Shown: positions 9,259-21,591 of the stretch, one piece after another | Numbering within the stretch: position 1 is the first letter of the stretch | How the letters are laid out: every line of letters begins with the position of its first letter | Source of the DNA: an uncultured Alphaproteobacteria bacterium | GTDB taxonomy: Bacteria; Pseudomonadota; Alphaproteobacteria; HIMB59 | NCBI GenBank assembly: GCA_902530745.1 | Contig: CACABO010000010.1 | Span: forward strand, 1-52,533 | Direction: 5' to 3' | DNA length: 52,533 nt | Translations under genes and position numbers: made by a program | Notes under the pieces: generated by a model | Database searches by the model: none | Told to the model about the DNA's origin: nothing | The model's input: the letters and a program-made list of their open reading frames with translations, nothing else

Positions 9259-10547
9259 TAATTAATCCTTTTAAATATTTTATCAACATTTTTAAAAAGA
9301 TTTTTATTATTGAAGATATTATTAACTTTACTTGATATTTTTAATTTGGCTAAACGAGGATGACTTAAAAGATTATCTTTAAAAGACATATTACCTTTCC
9401 AAGTTTTCAAAGCACAATCTTGAACAATCTTATAGGCATCTTCTCTTAAAACTTTATTTTCAATAAGAAAAATCAGGACATTTTGTGAATAGGGTAGACC
9501 TTTTAAAAGATTTAAATTTTTCATCATATTTTTTTTATTTATATTTAAATTATTTAAAACGTTAATCATTCTTTGAACTGCAAAGTCGAGCGTTATGGTG
9601 GCATTGGGAGCATTTATTCTCTCAACACTGGAGTGACTTATATCTCTTTCATGCCATGAAGTAATATTCTCTAAAGCAGGAATGGTTAACGATCTAATCA
9701 CTCTTGCTAGTCCTGTTAAATTTTCTGATAAAATTGGATTTTTTTTATGAGGCATTGCCGAACTACCTTTTTGACCTTTTCCAAAACCTTCCTCAACTTC
9801 TAAAACTTCTGTTCTTTGTAAGTGTCTAATTTCAGTTGATAGACGTTCTATGGAGCTTGCAATAATAGCAAAAGAGCAAAAAATGTCCGCATGCCTGTCT
9901 CTTGGAATTATCTGCGTGGAGACAGGTTCGATTGAAAATTTTAATTTTTTAGCAATCATTTGCTCTACCCTTGTGTCAATATTTGAATATGTCCCTACAG
10001 GACCAGACATTTGAATTGTTTGTATTTGTTTTATCGAATTTTTAAGACGATCTATGTTTCTTTTGTTTTCGGCTAGATATCCTAATATTTTTAATCCAAA
10101 AGTAGTCGTTTCAGCGTGAATACCATGACTTCTACCGATACATAATGTGTACTTATGTTTTTTTGCAATATTTAAAAGAGATTTACTCATAGTTTTTAAA
10201 CCTCCAAGAATTATATTGCTTGATTGGTTAAGTTGTATGGAGAAAGTAGTATCTAAAATATCACTAGATGTTAGTCCTTTATGAATATACCTAGACTCTG
10301 GTCCTACGTACTTTGCTACATTAGTTAAAAAAGCAATTACATCGTGCTTTGTTTTTTCTTCAATTTTTTCTATTTCCTTTACATTAAACTTTGCTTTTTT
10401 TTTGATTTTGCTTGAGGTCCCTTTGGGTATCTGACCCAACTTTTCCATAGCCTCGCAAGCGAGGATTTCAAGGTCAAGCCATATTTGAAATTTATTATTA
10501 TCTTCCCAGATTTCTTTAAGAATATTTCTAGAGTATCTTGGTATCAA
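9258..10547 (-). CDS. purB: Adenylosuccinate lyase
   Basis: Fumarase/aspartase-superfamily lyase acting twice in purine synthesis, on SAICAR and on adenylosuccinate, releasing fumarate. The N-terminal MIPRYS leads into the helical bundle. The superfamily signature GSSAMPHKKNPI is intact and carries the flexible loop that contains the catalytic Ser. The general-acid region GRSHGIHAE and the TSSDILDT loop are also visible. At 429 residues it is full length. It overlaps map by 4 bases upstream and purC by 1 base downstream. Confidence 0.96.
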   Translation of the reverse strand: MIPRYSRNILKEIWEDNNKFQIWLDLEILACEAMEKLGQIPKGTSSKIKKKAKFNVKEIEKIEEKTKHDVIAFLTNVAKYVGPESRYIHKGLTSSDILDTTFSIQLNQSSNIILGGLKTMSKSLLNIAKKHKYTLCIGRSHGIHAETTTFGLKILGYLAENKRNIDRLKNSIKQIQTIQMSGPVGTYSNIDTRVEQMIAKKLKFSIEPVSTQIIPRDRHADIFCSFAIIASSIERLSTEIRHLQRTEVLEVEEGFGKGQKGSSAMPHKKNPILSENLTGLARVIRSLTIPALENITSWHERDISHSSVERINAPNATITLDFAVQRMINVLNNLNINKKNMMKNLNLLKGLPYSQNVLIFLIENKVLREDAYKIVQDCALKTWKGNMSFKDNLLSHPRLAKLKISSKVNNIFNNKNLFKNVDKIFKRIN

Positions 10548-11323
10548 TTATAAAAAACCTTATTTGGAGACTCTGTAAGAATCTCAATATTATCACCATT
10601 AATGTATATCGTATGTTCGTACTGAGCGCTAAGTGTTTTATCTTTAGTCACTGCAGTCCAACCATCGTTAAGTATTTTAGATTGATATTTACCTACATTG
10701 ATCATGGGTTCAATTGTAAAAATCATCCCATCTACAAATTTTATTTTATCATACTCACTATCGTAATAGTGTAAAATACTTGGATTCTCATGAAATTTTA
10801 ATCCAACTCCATGTCCACAAAAATCTCTAACAACACTAAAATTATTTGAGGTAGCTATATCCTCAATTTTTTTTCCTATTCTATTGATCGGCTCACCAAC
10901 TTTTATCTCATCAATACTTTCTATCAAACAATTGTAGGTAACCTTGCATAGATTTCTTGCTTTAATTGAAATGTCTCCTACTTTAAACATCCTTGATGAG
11001 TCACCATGCCAACCATCAATTATTGTTGTTACATCCACATTTAAAATATCTCCATTTTGAAGATTTCGATTATAGTTTGGAATTCCATGACAAATAACAT
11101 GATTTAATGAGGTACATGTAGACTTTGGAAAACCTCTGTAAAACAACGGTGCAGGTGTGCCTCCTAGTTCTTGAATTCTTGTTAAACAATAATCATCAAT
11201 CTCAGATGTTGAGACACCCTCTTTTATAATATTATTTAGTTCATCTAAAATAGTTGCAGTTATTTTACTTGCCTCTCTACAAGGTTCTACTTCATCACTT
11301 TTGTATGATTTAATTTTCATCAA
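10544..11323 (-). CDS. map: Methionine aminopeptidase, type I
   Basis: Cytosolic dimetal peptidase removing the initiator Met from nascent proteins. The five metal ligands can be placed: two Asp in the DVTTIIDGWHGDSS region, His in CGHGVGLKFHE, Glu in FTIEPM and Glu in QYEHTI. The 259-residue length is that of the bacterial type Ia enzyme. The reading frame could start at either of two consecutive Met codons. It overlaps sfsA by 14 bases and purB by 4, tying a housekeeping translation enzyme into the purine transcript. Confidence 0.96.
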   Translation of the reverse strand: MMKIKSYKSDEVEPCREASKITATILDELNNIIKEGVSTSEIDDYCLTRIQELGGTPAPLFYRGFPKSTCTSLNHVICHGIPNYNRNLQNGDILNVDVTTIIDGWHGDSSRMFKVGDISIKARNLCKVTYNCLIESIDEIKVGEPINRIGKKIEDIATSNNFSVVRDFCGHGVGLKFHENPSILHYYDSEYDKIKFVDGMIFTIEPMINVGKYQSKILNDGWTAVTKDKTLSAQYEHTIYINGDNIEILTESPNKVFYN

Positions 11324-12005
11324 TATTTATCTCACTAGTAATATTTATACCTTTATGTGATACATTACATTTAAAAGCTCTAAATTGTACGCCACTTTTT
11401 TTTGCTGTAAGAGAGTATTTATAATACTCATTATCCAAATCTTTAGCTATAGAAAATCTATCTACATCATTTCGTTGAATAAGATATATTAAAAAACATT
11501 TACTACCTTTTTTAGACATATTACTAAGCTCCACTAAATGTTTGGAGCCCCTTGAAGTAACTGCATCTGGAAATTCTGCTAAATTCTTTTTTCTTGATAA
11601 AGTGACTGATTTAACTTCAATGTAAGTATCTCCATTTGGGTGGCTAGCAAAGATATCAACTCTAGAATTTTTTCCATATTTAACCTCTTTTTTTAAAGTT
11701 CCTTTAATTTCCTGCAAAATTTTTTTTTCCTTCATGGCGTTGAAAACTATGTCATTTGGCAGAGATGTGTTTACTCCTACAAAAGTTTTATGATATTTAA
11801 TTGCCTCTAATCTATATTTTAATTTTGCATTTGGGTTTTCAACCTTGGCAACTAATACTTTTGAGTCCTCTTTCAATAAACCTAAAAGTGACCCTGTATT
11901 TGGGCAGTAAGCTGTGACAACTTCATTATCAATCTTTAAATCTACAAAAAATCGCTTATAGCGTTTTACAAAAAAACCCTCTAAAATTTCTTCTTTATAC
12001 TTCAT
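11310..12005 (-). CDS. sfsA: SfsA family DNA/RNA nuclease-like protein
   Basis: SfsA (sugar fermentation stimulation) family. The N-terminal FVKRYKRFFVDL followed by VTAYCPNTGSL is diagnostic. The central SRVDIFAS and the strand YIEVKSVTL form a PD-(D/E)xK nuclease-like core, which underlies proposals that SfsA is a nuclease; its cellular role is not settled. Length of 231 residues is normal. It is first in the nine-gene minus-strand operon. Its ATG (12003-12005 on the complement) lies two bases from the ATG of the divergent gene at 12008. Confidence 0.93.
   Translation of the reverse strand: MKYKEEILEGFFVKRYKRFFVDLKIDNEVVTAYCPNTGSLLGLLKEDSKVLVAKVENPNAKLKYRLEAIKYHKTFVGVNTSLPNDIVFNAMKEKKILQEIKGTLKKEVKYGKNSRVDIFASHPNGDTYIEVKSVTLSRKKNLAEFPDAVTSRGSKHLVELSNMSKKGSKCFLIYLIQRNDVDRFSIAKDLDNEYYKYSLTAKKSGVQFRAFKCNVSHKGINITSEINIDEN
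11996..12001 (+). promoter_or_regulatory. Candidate -10 box for the CinA/MoaB-like gene
   Basis: TATACT lies inside the start of sfsA and ends six bases before the ATG at 12008. With usual spacing, transcription would begin at or next to that ATG. No good -35 hexamer is visible at the standard distance, so this is a weak call based on position and on the same arrangement at several other genes here. Confidence 0.35.
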
Positions 12006-12007
12006 TT

Positions 12008-12751
12008 ATGGTTACTGCTAAGAAAATATATTCTGCTTGTCTAATTATCATTGGCAATGAGATATTATCAGGTAGGACACAAGATAAAAATATAAATCAT
12101 ATAGCTAAAGAGTTGTTCATATGTGGTATATCTTTACAGTTAGTAGTTGTAATTCCTGACCAAAAAAAAATAATTATCTCTCAAATTAGAAAATTAAAAA
12201 ATCAATATGATTTTGTCATCACTACTGGTGGTATAGGTCCAACTCATGATGACATTACATCCGAGTCAATTAGTTTGGCAGTTAAAAAAAAATACAAATT
12301 ACATAATGGTGCATACAGAGAATTAAAAAAATATTACATGAAAATTAAATCCGAATTAACTGATGCTAGAATTAAAATGGCATATATGCCTGTGGGTTCT
12401 GAGTTAATTTTAAACAAAGTTAGTGGAGCTCCGGGATTTAAAATTGAAAATATATATGTCTTTGCTGGTGTGCCATCAATAGTAGAGGGAATGATGAAAG
12501 AATTTAAAAAAATGATTAAAATAAAAAATAAGTTTTACACAACTTCAATAACCACAAAACTTTTTGAAAGTAAAATAGCCCATATACTTTTAGATGCAGA
12601 GAGAAAATATAAAAATGTCTCTATTGGTAGCTATCCAATTTTTGATGGTAAACCCAGGGGTGTAGAAATTGTTATAAATTCCCAAGTTAACAACTCGGGT
12701 GTTCGTAATGCTAGAAGATTTATTAAAAAAGAGATAAACAAAATTATTTAA
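12008..12751 (+). CDS. Molybdopterin-binding-domain protein (CinA N-terminal / MoaB type)
   Basis: A 247-residue stand-alone MoCF-binding domain of the kind that forms the N-terminal half of CinA. IIGNEILSGRTQDKN (from about residue 14) and TTGGIGPTHDDIT (about 74-86) are the diagnostic substrate-binding motifs. PGFKIENIYVFAGVPSIVEGM follows. The C-terminal pyrazinamidase/deamidase domain of full CinA is absent. In alphaproteobacteria, single-domain relatives of this kind are usually annotated only as competence/damage-inducible protein A-like, and the reaction is uncertain. The gene diverges from sfsA with two bases between start codons and runs toward the tRNA-Met pair. Confidence 0.85.
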   Translation: MVTAKKIYSACLIIIGNEILSGRTQDKNINHIAKELFICGISLQLVVVIPDQKKIIISQIRKLKNQYDFVITTGGIGPTHDDITSESISLAVKKKYKLHNGAYRELKKYYMKIKSELTDARIKMAYMPVGSELILNKVSGAPGFKIENIYVFAGVPSIVEGMMKEFKKMIKIKNKFYTTSITTKLFESKIAHILLDAERKYKNVSIGSYPIFDGKPRGVEIVINSQVNNSGVRNARRFIKKEINKII

Positions 12752-12788
12752 GATTGTGTCAATATAAGATAAAACAATATTTCTTTTA

Positions 12789-12865
12789 GGCGGAGTAGCT
12801 CAGTTGGTTAGAGCGGTGGAATCATAATCCATGTGTCGGGGGTTCAAATCCCTCCTCCGCTACCA
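12789..12865 (+). tRNA. tRNA-Met (elongator), anticodon CAU
   Basis: A 77-base cloverleaf with CCA encoded. The acceptor GGCGGAG pairs with CTCCGCT (a G-U at the first pair), and the anticodon stem GTGGA/TCCAT encloses ATCATAA with anticodon CAT. CAT tRNAs are elongator Met, initiator Met or lysidine-modified Ile. The next tRNA is clearly the initiator, and this body resembles alphaproteobacterial elongator Met, so Met is preferred; tRNA-Ile2 is the alternative. Confidence 0.88.
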
Positions 12866-12916
12866 AGAATAATCATTGTAATTGTTGATATTTTGACATA
12901 TCTTTCGTTTTCTGAT

Positions 12917-12993
<77 letters not shown>

Positions 12994-12996
12994 ACT

Positions 12997-13030
12997 CCTT
13001 GAAAAAAGTAATCGTTTCAATGGTTTTTTT
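12997..13030 (+). terminator. Likely terminator after the tRNA-Met pair
   Basis: CCTTGAAA and TTTCAATGG form a stem with one bulged base, followed by a long T-rich run that begins at about 13023. It lies between the initiator tRNA and the rRNA promoter, so it probably ends the tRNA transcript. The stem is AT-rich, so strength is uncertain. Confidence 0.55.
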
Positions 13031-13053
13031 TTATTTTTTTTAACGAAATGCAT

Positions 13054-13085
13054 TTGACAATGCCCTTATAAAGTGTAGTTATATT
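13054..13085 (+). promoter_or_regulatory. Promoter of the rRNA operon
   Basis: A perfect TTGACA at 13054-13059 is followed by an AT-rich -10 region, with candidates TAGTTA or TTATAT between 13076 and 13085. It is the only consensus -35 in the leader and lies about 200 bases before mature 16S, as expected for an rrn promoter. The exact -10 hexamer is ambiguous. Confidence 0.65.
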
Positions 13086-13286
13086 CTACTTTTTATTCGA
13101 TTCACTAGGCCATTTATTGTGCATTAGTGATTCTTGCTCTTTATTTTCTGTAAATATGAAATGAATAGACGGTGGGTTTATAACGTCAAATTTCGGCCAT
13201 GCTATTATTTGAGAAAAATGATAGCTCGTTATTTTGGCGTCTAACCTACGTCAATTTAAAACTTTGTTTTTTATGAGTAGGTAATT
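13086..13286 (+). promoter_or_regulatory. rRNA operon leader: boxA, 16S processing arm and compound hairpin
   Basis: This stretch has no gene. TGCTCTTTA at 13135-13143 matches the core of the boxA antitermination element. AATAGACGGTGG at 13164-13175 is the exact reverse complement of 14824-14835, beyond the 3' end of 16S, so the two arms can form the RNase III processing stem. Between this arm and 16S is a nested hairpin. Its outer arms are ACGTCAAA (13183-13190) with TTTGGCGT (13233-13240), and its inner arms are GCTATTAT (13201-13208) with ATGATAGC (13218-13225), with G-U pairs. Base pairing is seen directly; the roles follow from rrn biology. Confidence 0.75.
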
Positions 13287-14877
<1,591 letters not shown>

Positions 14878-14954
14878 GGGCGTGTAGCTCAGTTGGTTAG
14901 AGCGCGCGCTTGATAAGCGTGAGGTCGGAGGTTCAAGTCCTCCCTCGCCCACCA
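14878..14954 (+). tRNA. tRNA-Ile, anticodon GAU
   Basis: A 77-base cloverleaf with CCA encoded. GGGCGTG starts the acceptor stem, and the anticodon loop TTGATAA gives GAT. Its position in the 16S-23S spacer, directly before tRNA-Ala, is the classical bacterial arrangement. Confidence 0.97.
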
Positions 14955-14962
14955 ACAATGTT

Positions 14963-15038
14963 GGGGGATTAGCTCAGCTGGGAGAGCGCCTGATTTGCAT
15001 TCAGGAGGTCAGCGGTTCGATCCCGCTATCCTCCACCA
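14963..15038 (+). tRNA. tRNA-Ala, anticodon UGC
   Basis: A 76-base cloverleaf with CCA encoded. Acceptor GGGGGAT pairs with ATCCTCC, and the anticodon stem CCTGA/TCAGG encloses TTTGCAT, giving TGC. It lies 8 bases after tRNA-Ile in the rRNA spacer. Confidence 0.97.
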
Positions 15039-15176
15039 ACTTTTTAAAATCGTAAATATGTAAGCTGATAACACAGACGAATGACTTGCACGAGTTATTC
15101 GTCAATTAAAAAACTAATATAACAACAAATAACTACAAAAAGTTATTAACTACAAACTTTTCACTGTGTGTTAATA
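15039..15176 (+). other. tRNA-Ala-23S spacer with 23S processing arm
   Basis: AAACTTTTCACTGTGTGTT at 15154-15172 pairs with 17894-17912 after 23S over 19 positions, with two wobble or mismatched positions, forming the 23S processing stem. A direct repeat containing TAACTACAAA occurs twice just upstream, and TTAACTACAA appears again after 23S. No gene is present. Confidence 0.7.
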
Positions 15177-17891
<2,715 letters not shown>

Positions 17892-17935
17892 ACAATACAC
17901 AGCGAAAAGTTTTAACTACAATGTTATAAAAAGTT

Positions 17936-18050
17936 TGTGGCGGTCATAGCGGAGTGAAAAAACCCGATCCCATTTCGAACTCGGTCGTGAAGGCCTCCAG
18001 CGCCGATGGTACTTAGTCTTAAGGCTTGGGAGAGTAGGACGCCGCCTATT
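17936..18050 (+). rRNA. rrf: 5S ribosomal RNA
   Basis: About 115 bases following 23S. Terminal helix GGCGG/CCGCC is present, the loop-C region reads CCCGATCCCATTTCGAACTC, and the loop-E region contains CCGATGGTA and GGGAGAGTAGG, the usual 5S blocks. No strong hairpin terminator follows before the convergent gene ends at 18071. End coordinates are approximate. Confidence 0.93.
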
Positions 18051-18070
18051 TATTAATTAGCAATACATAT

Positions 18071-18388
18071 TTACATATCGTCGTATGAAATAATTTTTTT
18101 AGACTCATTGTCCACCAAAACAAAATTTTGATAAAATTTTAATGTGGGTTTTGAATATCTATTTGTGATCCATTCAATCCTTTCATCATCGAACCATCTT
18201 TGTGCGTTTAACATATTATCAAAACAATATATACCTCCTGCAATATTGTTTTTAAGATCTGAAATATAGTTTTTTCTTATCAAACCAGGTGTGGTTTTGT
18301 AAATTGGAGCTGTCTCTAAAAATTTTTCCCTTAGTATCTCTTCTGTTAAAGAAGAGTCTATTTTAAAAGTTACTTGAACAATGATCAT
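18071..18388 (-). CDS. YdhR-like dimeric alpha-beta-barrel protein
   Basis: A 105-residue protein resembling the YdhR group of the antibiotic-biosynthesis-monooxygenase-like superfamily. The start MIIVQVTFKI is a beta strand; a central helix precedes TTPGLIRKNYI and the diagnostic AGGIYCFDN segment. Members form dimeric ferredoxin-like barrels; most have no proven substrate, so the oxygenase label is only a family name. It lies on the minus strand 11 bases after the CCA end of tRNA-Leu and converges on the rRNA operon. It could be co-transcribed with the tRNA. Confidence 0.75.
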   Translation of the reverse strand: MIIVQVTFKIDSSLTEEILREKFLETAPIYKTTPGLIRKNYISDLKNNIAGGIYCFDNMLNAQRWFDDERIEWITNRYSKPTLKFYQNFVLVDNESKKIISYDDM

Positions 18389-18399
18389 TTAGTAAAAAG

Positions 18400-18487
18400 T
18401 GGTAGCCTCGGGCGGACTCGAACCGCCACGGGAATAAATCCCACTGGATTTTAAGTCCAGACTGTCTACCAATTCCAGCACGAGGCC
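18400..18487 (-). tRNA. tRNA-Leu, anticodon UAA
   Basis: An 88-base class II tRNA read on the minus strand, with CCA encoded. Acceptor GGCCTCG pairs with CGAGGCT (a G-U first pair), the anticodon stem CTGGA/TCCAG encloses CTTAAAA with anticodon TAA, and a long variable arm follows. A TATAAC hexamer ends a few bases before its 5' end and may be its -10 box. Confidence 0.95.
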
Positions 18488-18542
18488 ATGTTATAATTGT
18501 TAATCGAATTTAGATGATTGCTTAAGTTTTTCAATACTTTTA

Positions 18543-19643
18543 TCAATTTAAATAGTCTTGATTATCTATTATATCATCATAATTATAGTTACCAAAAATT
18601 AGACCAGAAAATAAATCATAGTTTTTATTTTCTGAGGAATAATTTGGTTTGAGTACATTTTTATTTTTATTTTCTAAAATTTTTTTGTAATTGTCAGGTA
18701 AATCATCTTCAATACTTCTTACTTCATTAATTGATAACGGACTTAACTGGATGTTAAAATCTCTAAAGGCCTTTAGCCTTACCTCTTCACCAATAAGATA
18801 GCACAAAAGCCCTGAACCTTGAGAGTTGTTTAAATAAGCGCTAAAACCATAAAAAGATAAAGGTTTACTATCTATACTTTTTTTAAAAACTCCCTCATCG
18901 TTATCCCAAATATATTTACTCTTAGGAAAAAGCTGAAAACTCCTAAATTTAATATTTTTATTGAGTAAAATCCCATCACTAAATAACGTATAAACATTCT
19001 CTAAGTTTTCATAAGAGTTGAAAACTTCTAGGAAGTTATTATTAACAATATTTTTGTTAAGATTTTGATATGTTTTTGAAAATAAATCTGCAGTTAGCTC
19101 GAATGATAAACTATTTACATTAATAGAGGGTTGTTCCAGATGATATATTATTAAATTAATTATATCCTCTTTAGTTTTAAAGCTCATTCCCAGTGTATAT
19201 TTTATTGGATTATATAATTCTGAAAGTTCCTCAAAATTTAATTTTTCATAATCATCCTGGCTTAATAGTATAAATGTATCTAAATCTAAGGGGAATATAT
19301 TTCCCATAAATTCAACTTCATTGTCATTATAAAAATTTAAAATCTTATTAGGTACCTGAAATTGATTTAAACTTAACTTAGCTAAATCTCTAAATTCTCC
19401 AAATATAATATCAAATTCATTTGCATTTTGATTAACTTCACTAATTGTAAATTCTACATCATTAATTAAGGAGTACTCACCTACTGCATAATATAAGTAA
19501 TATTTATAATCTATGTAATCATTTTCGATAAATCCGATATTCAACTCTTTTTTTATTAAACACTCATTAGCAATAGAATTTTTTTGAAAAATAAGTAATA
19601 AAAAAAAAATTAAGAAGACTTTTGGGTTGTTAGAAAATTTCAC
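18543..19643 (-). CDS. Secreted protein resembling extracellular solute-binding proteins
   Basis: A 366-residue protein with a clear signal peptide (basic start, hydrophobic residues about 9-20, cleavage near Ile-Ala-Asn at 24-26). I do not recognise the family with certainty. The layout recalls family 1 solute-binding proteins: an early FDIIFGEFRDLAKL strand-helix unit, a middle FPLDLDTFILL hinge-like segment, and a late part where a small-residue strand precedes a helix and then LSPLSINEV. No ABC permease or ATPase is nearby. It follows nadK by 4 bases in the DUF3553-moaA-nadK unit. Composition is Asn/Asp-rich. A binding role is inference only. Confidence 0.6.
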   Translation of the reverse strand: MKFSNNPKVFLIFFLLLIFQKNSIANECLIKKELNIGFIENDYIDYKYYLYYAVGEYSLINDVEFTISEVNQNANEFDIIFGEFRDLAKLSLNQFQVPNKILNFYNDNEVEFMGNIFPLDLDTFILLSQDDYEKLNFEELSELYNPIKYTLGMSFKTKEDIINLIIYHLEQPSINVNSLSFELTADLFSKTYQNLNKNIVNNNFLEVFNSYENLENVYTLFSDGILLNKNIKFRSFQLFPKSKYIWDNDEGVFKKSIDSKPLSFYGFSAYLNNSQGSGLLCYLIGEEVRLKAFRDFNIQLSPLSINEVRSIEDDLPDNYKKILENKNKNVLKPNYSSENKNYDLFSGLIFGNYNYDDIIDNQDYLN

Positions 19644-19647
19644 TTAA

Positions 19648-20409
19648 TTAGTGGGATTTAAACATTTCTTTATAAACACGTTCTTCAATTTTATGATCAT
19701 TATCAAATAATAAAGGTATTTCCATACCCTCGGACATTTCAATTTCAACAGAAATAACATCTTTAGCTTCAATATGATCAGCATGAACTACTATAGGTCT
19801 TTTAGATGGATTATTATTAATAATTTTAATTTTTGCATTATCTTTTAATAGACCTCCACGCCAATGTCTGGGACTATAGGCACTCACAGCGGTTAGTGCT
19901 ACAACATTGCTTCCAAGTGGAATAATTGGTCCTGAAGCAGAGTAATTATACCCTGTGCTACCTGCTGCTGTTGATAATATTACACCATCACAAACAAGCT
20001 CTTCTATTCTTACTTCGTTATCTATCATAATTTGAATTTTTGCAGCTTGATATTTTTCTCTTCGAATACTGATCTCATTAATCGCAATAGCTTTAATTTC
20101 TTGACCTGTGGGATTTAAAGTTTTCATTACCAAAGGTCTTAATTTTGTTAATTGAGCGTTATTTAGCCGTTCCTCTAATCCATCAAGTTTGTAATCATTC
20201 ATCAAGAATCCGACAGATCCAAAATTCATACCGTAAATTGGCTTGTTAAGTTTCATATAATTATGAAGTGATTTTAATATAAAACCATCACCTCCAAGTG
20301 CTACAATAAAATCTGCCTCTTCAGGCTCGTAATTACCGTATTTTTTTATAAGTTTCTCTTGAGCTTCAATATTTTTTTCAAGAGGAAAAGAAACAAAACA
20401 TATTTTCAT
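19648..20409 (-). CDS. nadK: NAD kinase
   Basis: ATP-dependent kinase making NADP from NAD in the cytoplasm. The diagnostic GGDG motif is at residues 39-42, followed by the GMNFGSVGFLMN segment. The second signature, STAAGSTGYNYSASGPI, carries the NAD-binding residues. Length of 253 residues is typical for the alphaproteobacterial enzyme. It lies 3 bases after moaA and 4 bases before the secreted protein gene, so these probably share one transcript. Confidence 0.96.
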   Translation of the reverse strand: MKICFVSFPLEKNIEAQEKLIKKYGNYEPEEADFIVALGGDGFILKSLHNYMKLNKPIYGMNFGSVGFLMNDYKLDGLEERLNNAQLTKLRPLVMKTLNPTGQEIKAIAINEISIRREKYQAAKIQIMIDNEVRIEELVCDGVILSTAAGSTGYNYSASGPIIPLGSNVVALTAVSAYSPRHWRGGLLKDNAKIKIINNNPSKRPIVVHADHIEAKDVISVEIEMSEGMEIPLLFDNDHKIEERVYKEMFKSH

Positions 20410-20412
20410 TTA

Positions 20413-21402
20413 TTAACCACCAGTCTCATTCATATAACGATTAACATATCCCTCAAAATTATCTTTTTGAATTTCAAAGTTATGTGCTTTTGGTTTAATT
20501 GACATGGCATATTCTATCAAAGCAATAATATCATTTTTTGTTTGATTTCTTAGGGCAAATTTTAAATCTACAAAATCATTTTGTCCTAAACACATATATA
20601 ACTTACCAGTGCATGTAAGTCTTACCCTATTACAAGTATCGCAAAAGTTATGAGAAATAGCAGATATAATACCAATTTTTGATTTATGATTTGAATACTC
20701 ATAGTATCTAGAGGGGCCATTAGTTCTGTGTTTAGAGGGAATTAAATTTAATTTATTTACTAAATCCTTTTCAAATTTCTTCATTGATAAATATTGATTA
20801 AATCGCTTTTCTCCAATATCACCTATGGGCATTATTTCAATTAACGAAATATCAAAATGATTTTTTTTACACCAATCTAAAATATCAAATATTTCTTCAT
20901 CATTGAAATTTTGAGTCAAAACAGTATTTATTTTTATCTTTATACCTTCTTGTTTAGCTGCCTCTATCCCATTTAAAACTTTACTAAGATCTCCCCATTT
21001 AGTTATTTTCCTAAAACTCTCAGTATTTAAGCTATCAAGAGAAACATTTATTCTTTCAACACCATTCTTTTTAAGAATAGATGCATATCTTGATAAATTC
21101 GTACCATTTGTAGTTAAAGTATGCTCTGAAATTTTACCCTTATTTTTTAAGTTATTTAAATGTTCTATAATTGAAACAATATTTTTTCTTACAAGAGGTT
21201 CACCACCTGTTAATCGAAATTTTTTTACACCTAACTCATTAAATATATTTGTAAGTTTAATAATTTCTTCAATTGATAAAACTTCTTGTCTAGGCAAGAA
21301 AGTTACATCCTCAGCCATACAATAAGTGCACCTTAAATCACATCTATCAGTTACAGATATTCTCAAGTAATCAATTTTTCTTTTATATTTATCAGTCAGC
21401 AT
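20413..21402 (-). CDS. moaA: GTP 3',8-cyclase (molybdenum cofactor synthesis)
   Basis: Radical-SAM enzyme that, with MoaC, turns GTP into cyclic pyranopterin monophosphate. The N-terminal [4Fe-4S] ligands are Cys21, Cys25 and Cys28 in CDLRCTYC. The C-terminal cluster ligands follow the CxxC-x13-C pattern in the segment starting CDTCNRV. The protein ends in Gly-Gly, required for activity in the family. Length 329 residues is normal. It overlaps the DUF3553 gene by 11 bases. No other moa or moe gene is in the window, apart from the unrelated-operon CinA/MoaB-type domain at 12008. Confidence 0.96.
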   Translation of the reverse strand: MLTDKYKRKIDYLRISVTDRCDLRCTYCMAEDVTFLPRQEVLSIEEIIKLTNIFNELGVKKFRLTGGEPLVRKNIVSIIEHLNNLKNKGKISEHTLTTNGTNLSRYASILKKNGVERINVSLDSLNTESFRKITKWGDLSKVLNGIEAAKQEGIKIKINTVLTQNFNDEEIFDILDWCKKNHFDISLIEIMPIGDIGEKRFNQYLSMKKFEKDLVNKLNLIPSKHRTNGPSRYYEYSNHKSKIGIISAISHNFCDTCNRVRLTCTGKLYMCLGQNDFVDLKFALRNQTKNDIIALIEYAMSIKPKAHNFEIQKDNFEGYVNRYMNETGG

Positions 21403-21583
21403 TTTCGTGTATCTTTAATTCAACTATATTTAAATCTATAACTTTTTTCCCTACGTTCTCAAAGTTAATAGTGATTTTACTATTTATACAAGATTGAACT
21501 TGCCCCAGGCCCCAATCTGGTTGAGATGGACACTCCACGATTGTACCTGGTATAAAATCGCTAAAATTATAGTTATTTTCCAT
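21392..21583 (-). CDS. DUF3553 family small protein
   Basis: A 63-residue protein with the compact beta pattern of DUF3553: PGTIVECPSQPDWGLGQVQS, then a strand pair with FENVGKKVIDL. The PDWGLGQVQS core is the conserved part. It looks like a small SH3-like or tudor-like barrel, and its function is unknown. It heads the minus-strand unit with moaA and nadK. Its start is 51 bases from the divergent recA ATG. Confidence 0.8.
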   Translation of the reverse strand: MENNYNFSDFIPGTIVECPSQPDWGLGQVQSCINSKITINFENVGKKVIDLNIVELKIHENAD

Positions 21584-21591
21584 TATTACTC

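Noticed and set aside
15119-15160. Possible att-like direct repeat near 23S (TAACTACAAA)
   Set aside because: The repeat is very short, AT-rich and inside the rRNA spacer, where it is better explained as part of processing sequence; no integrase is nearby.
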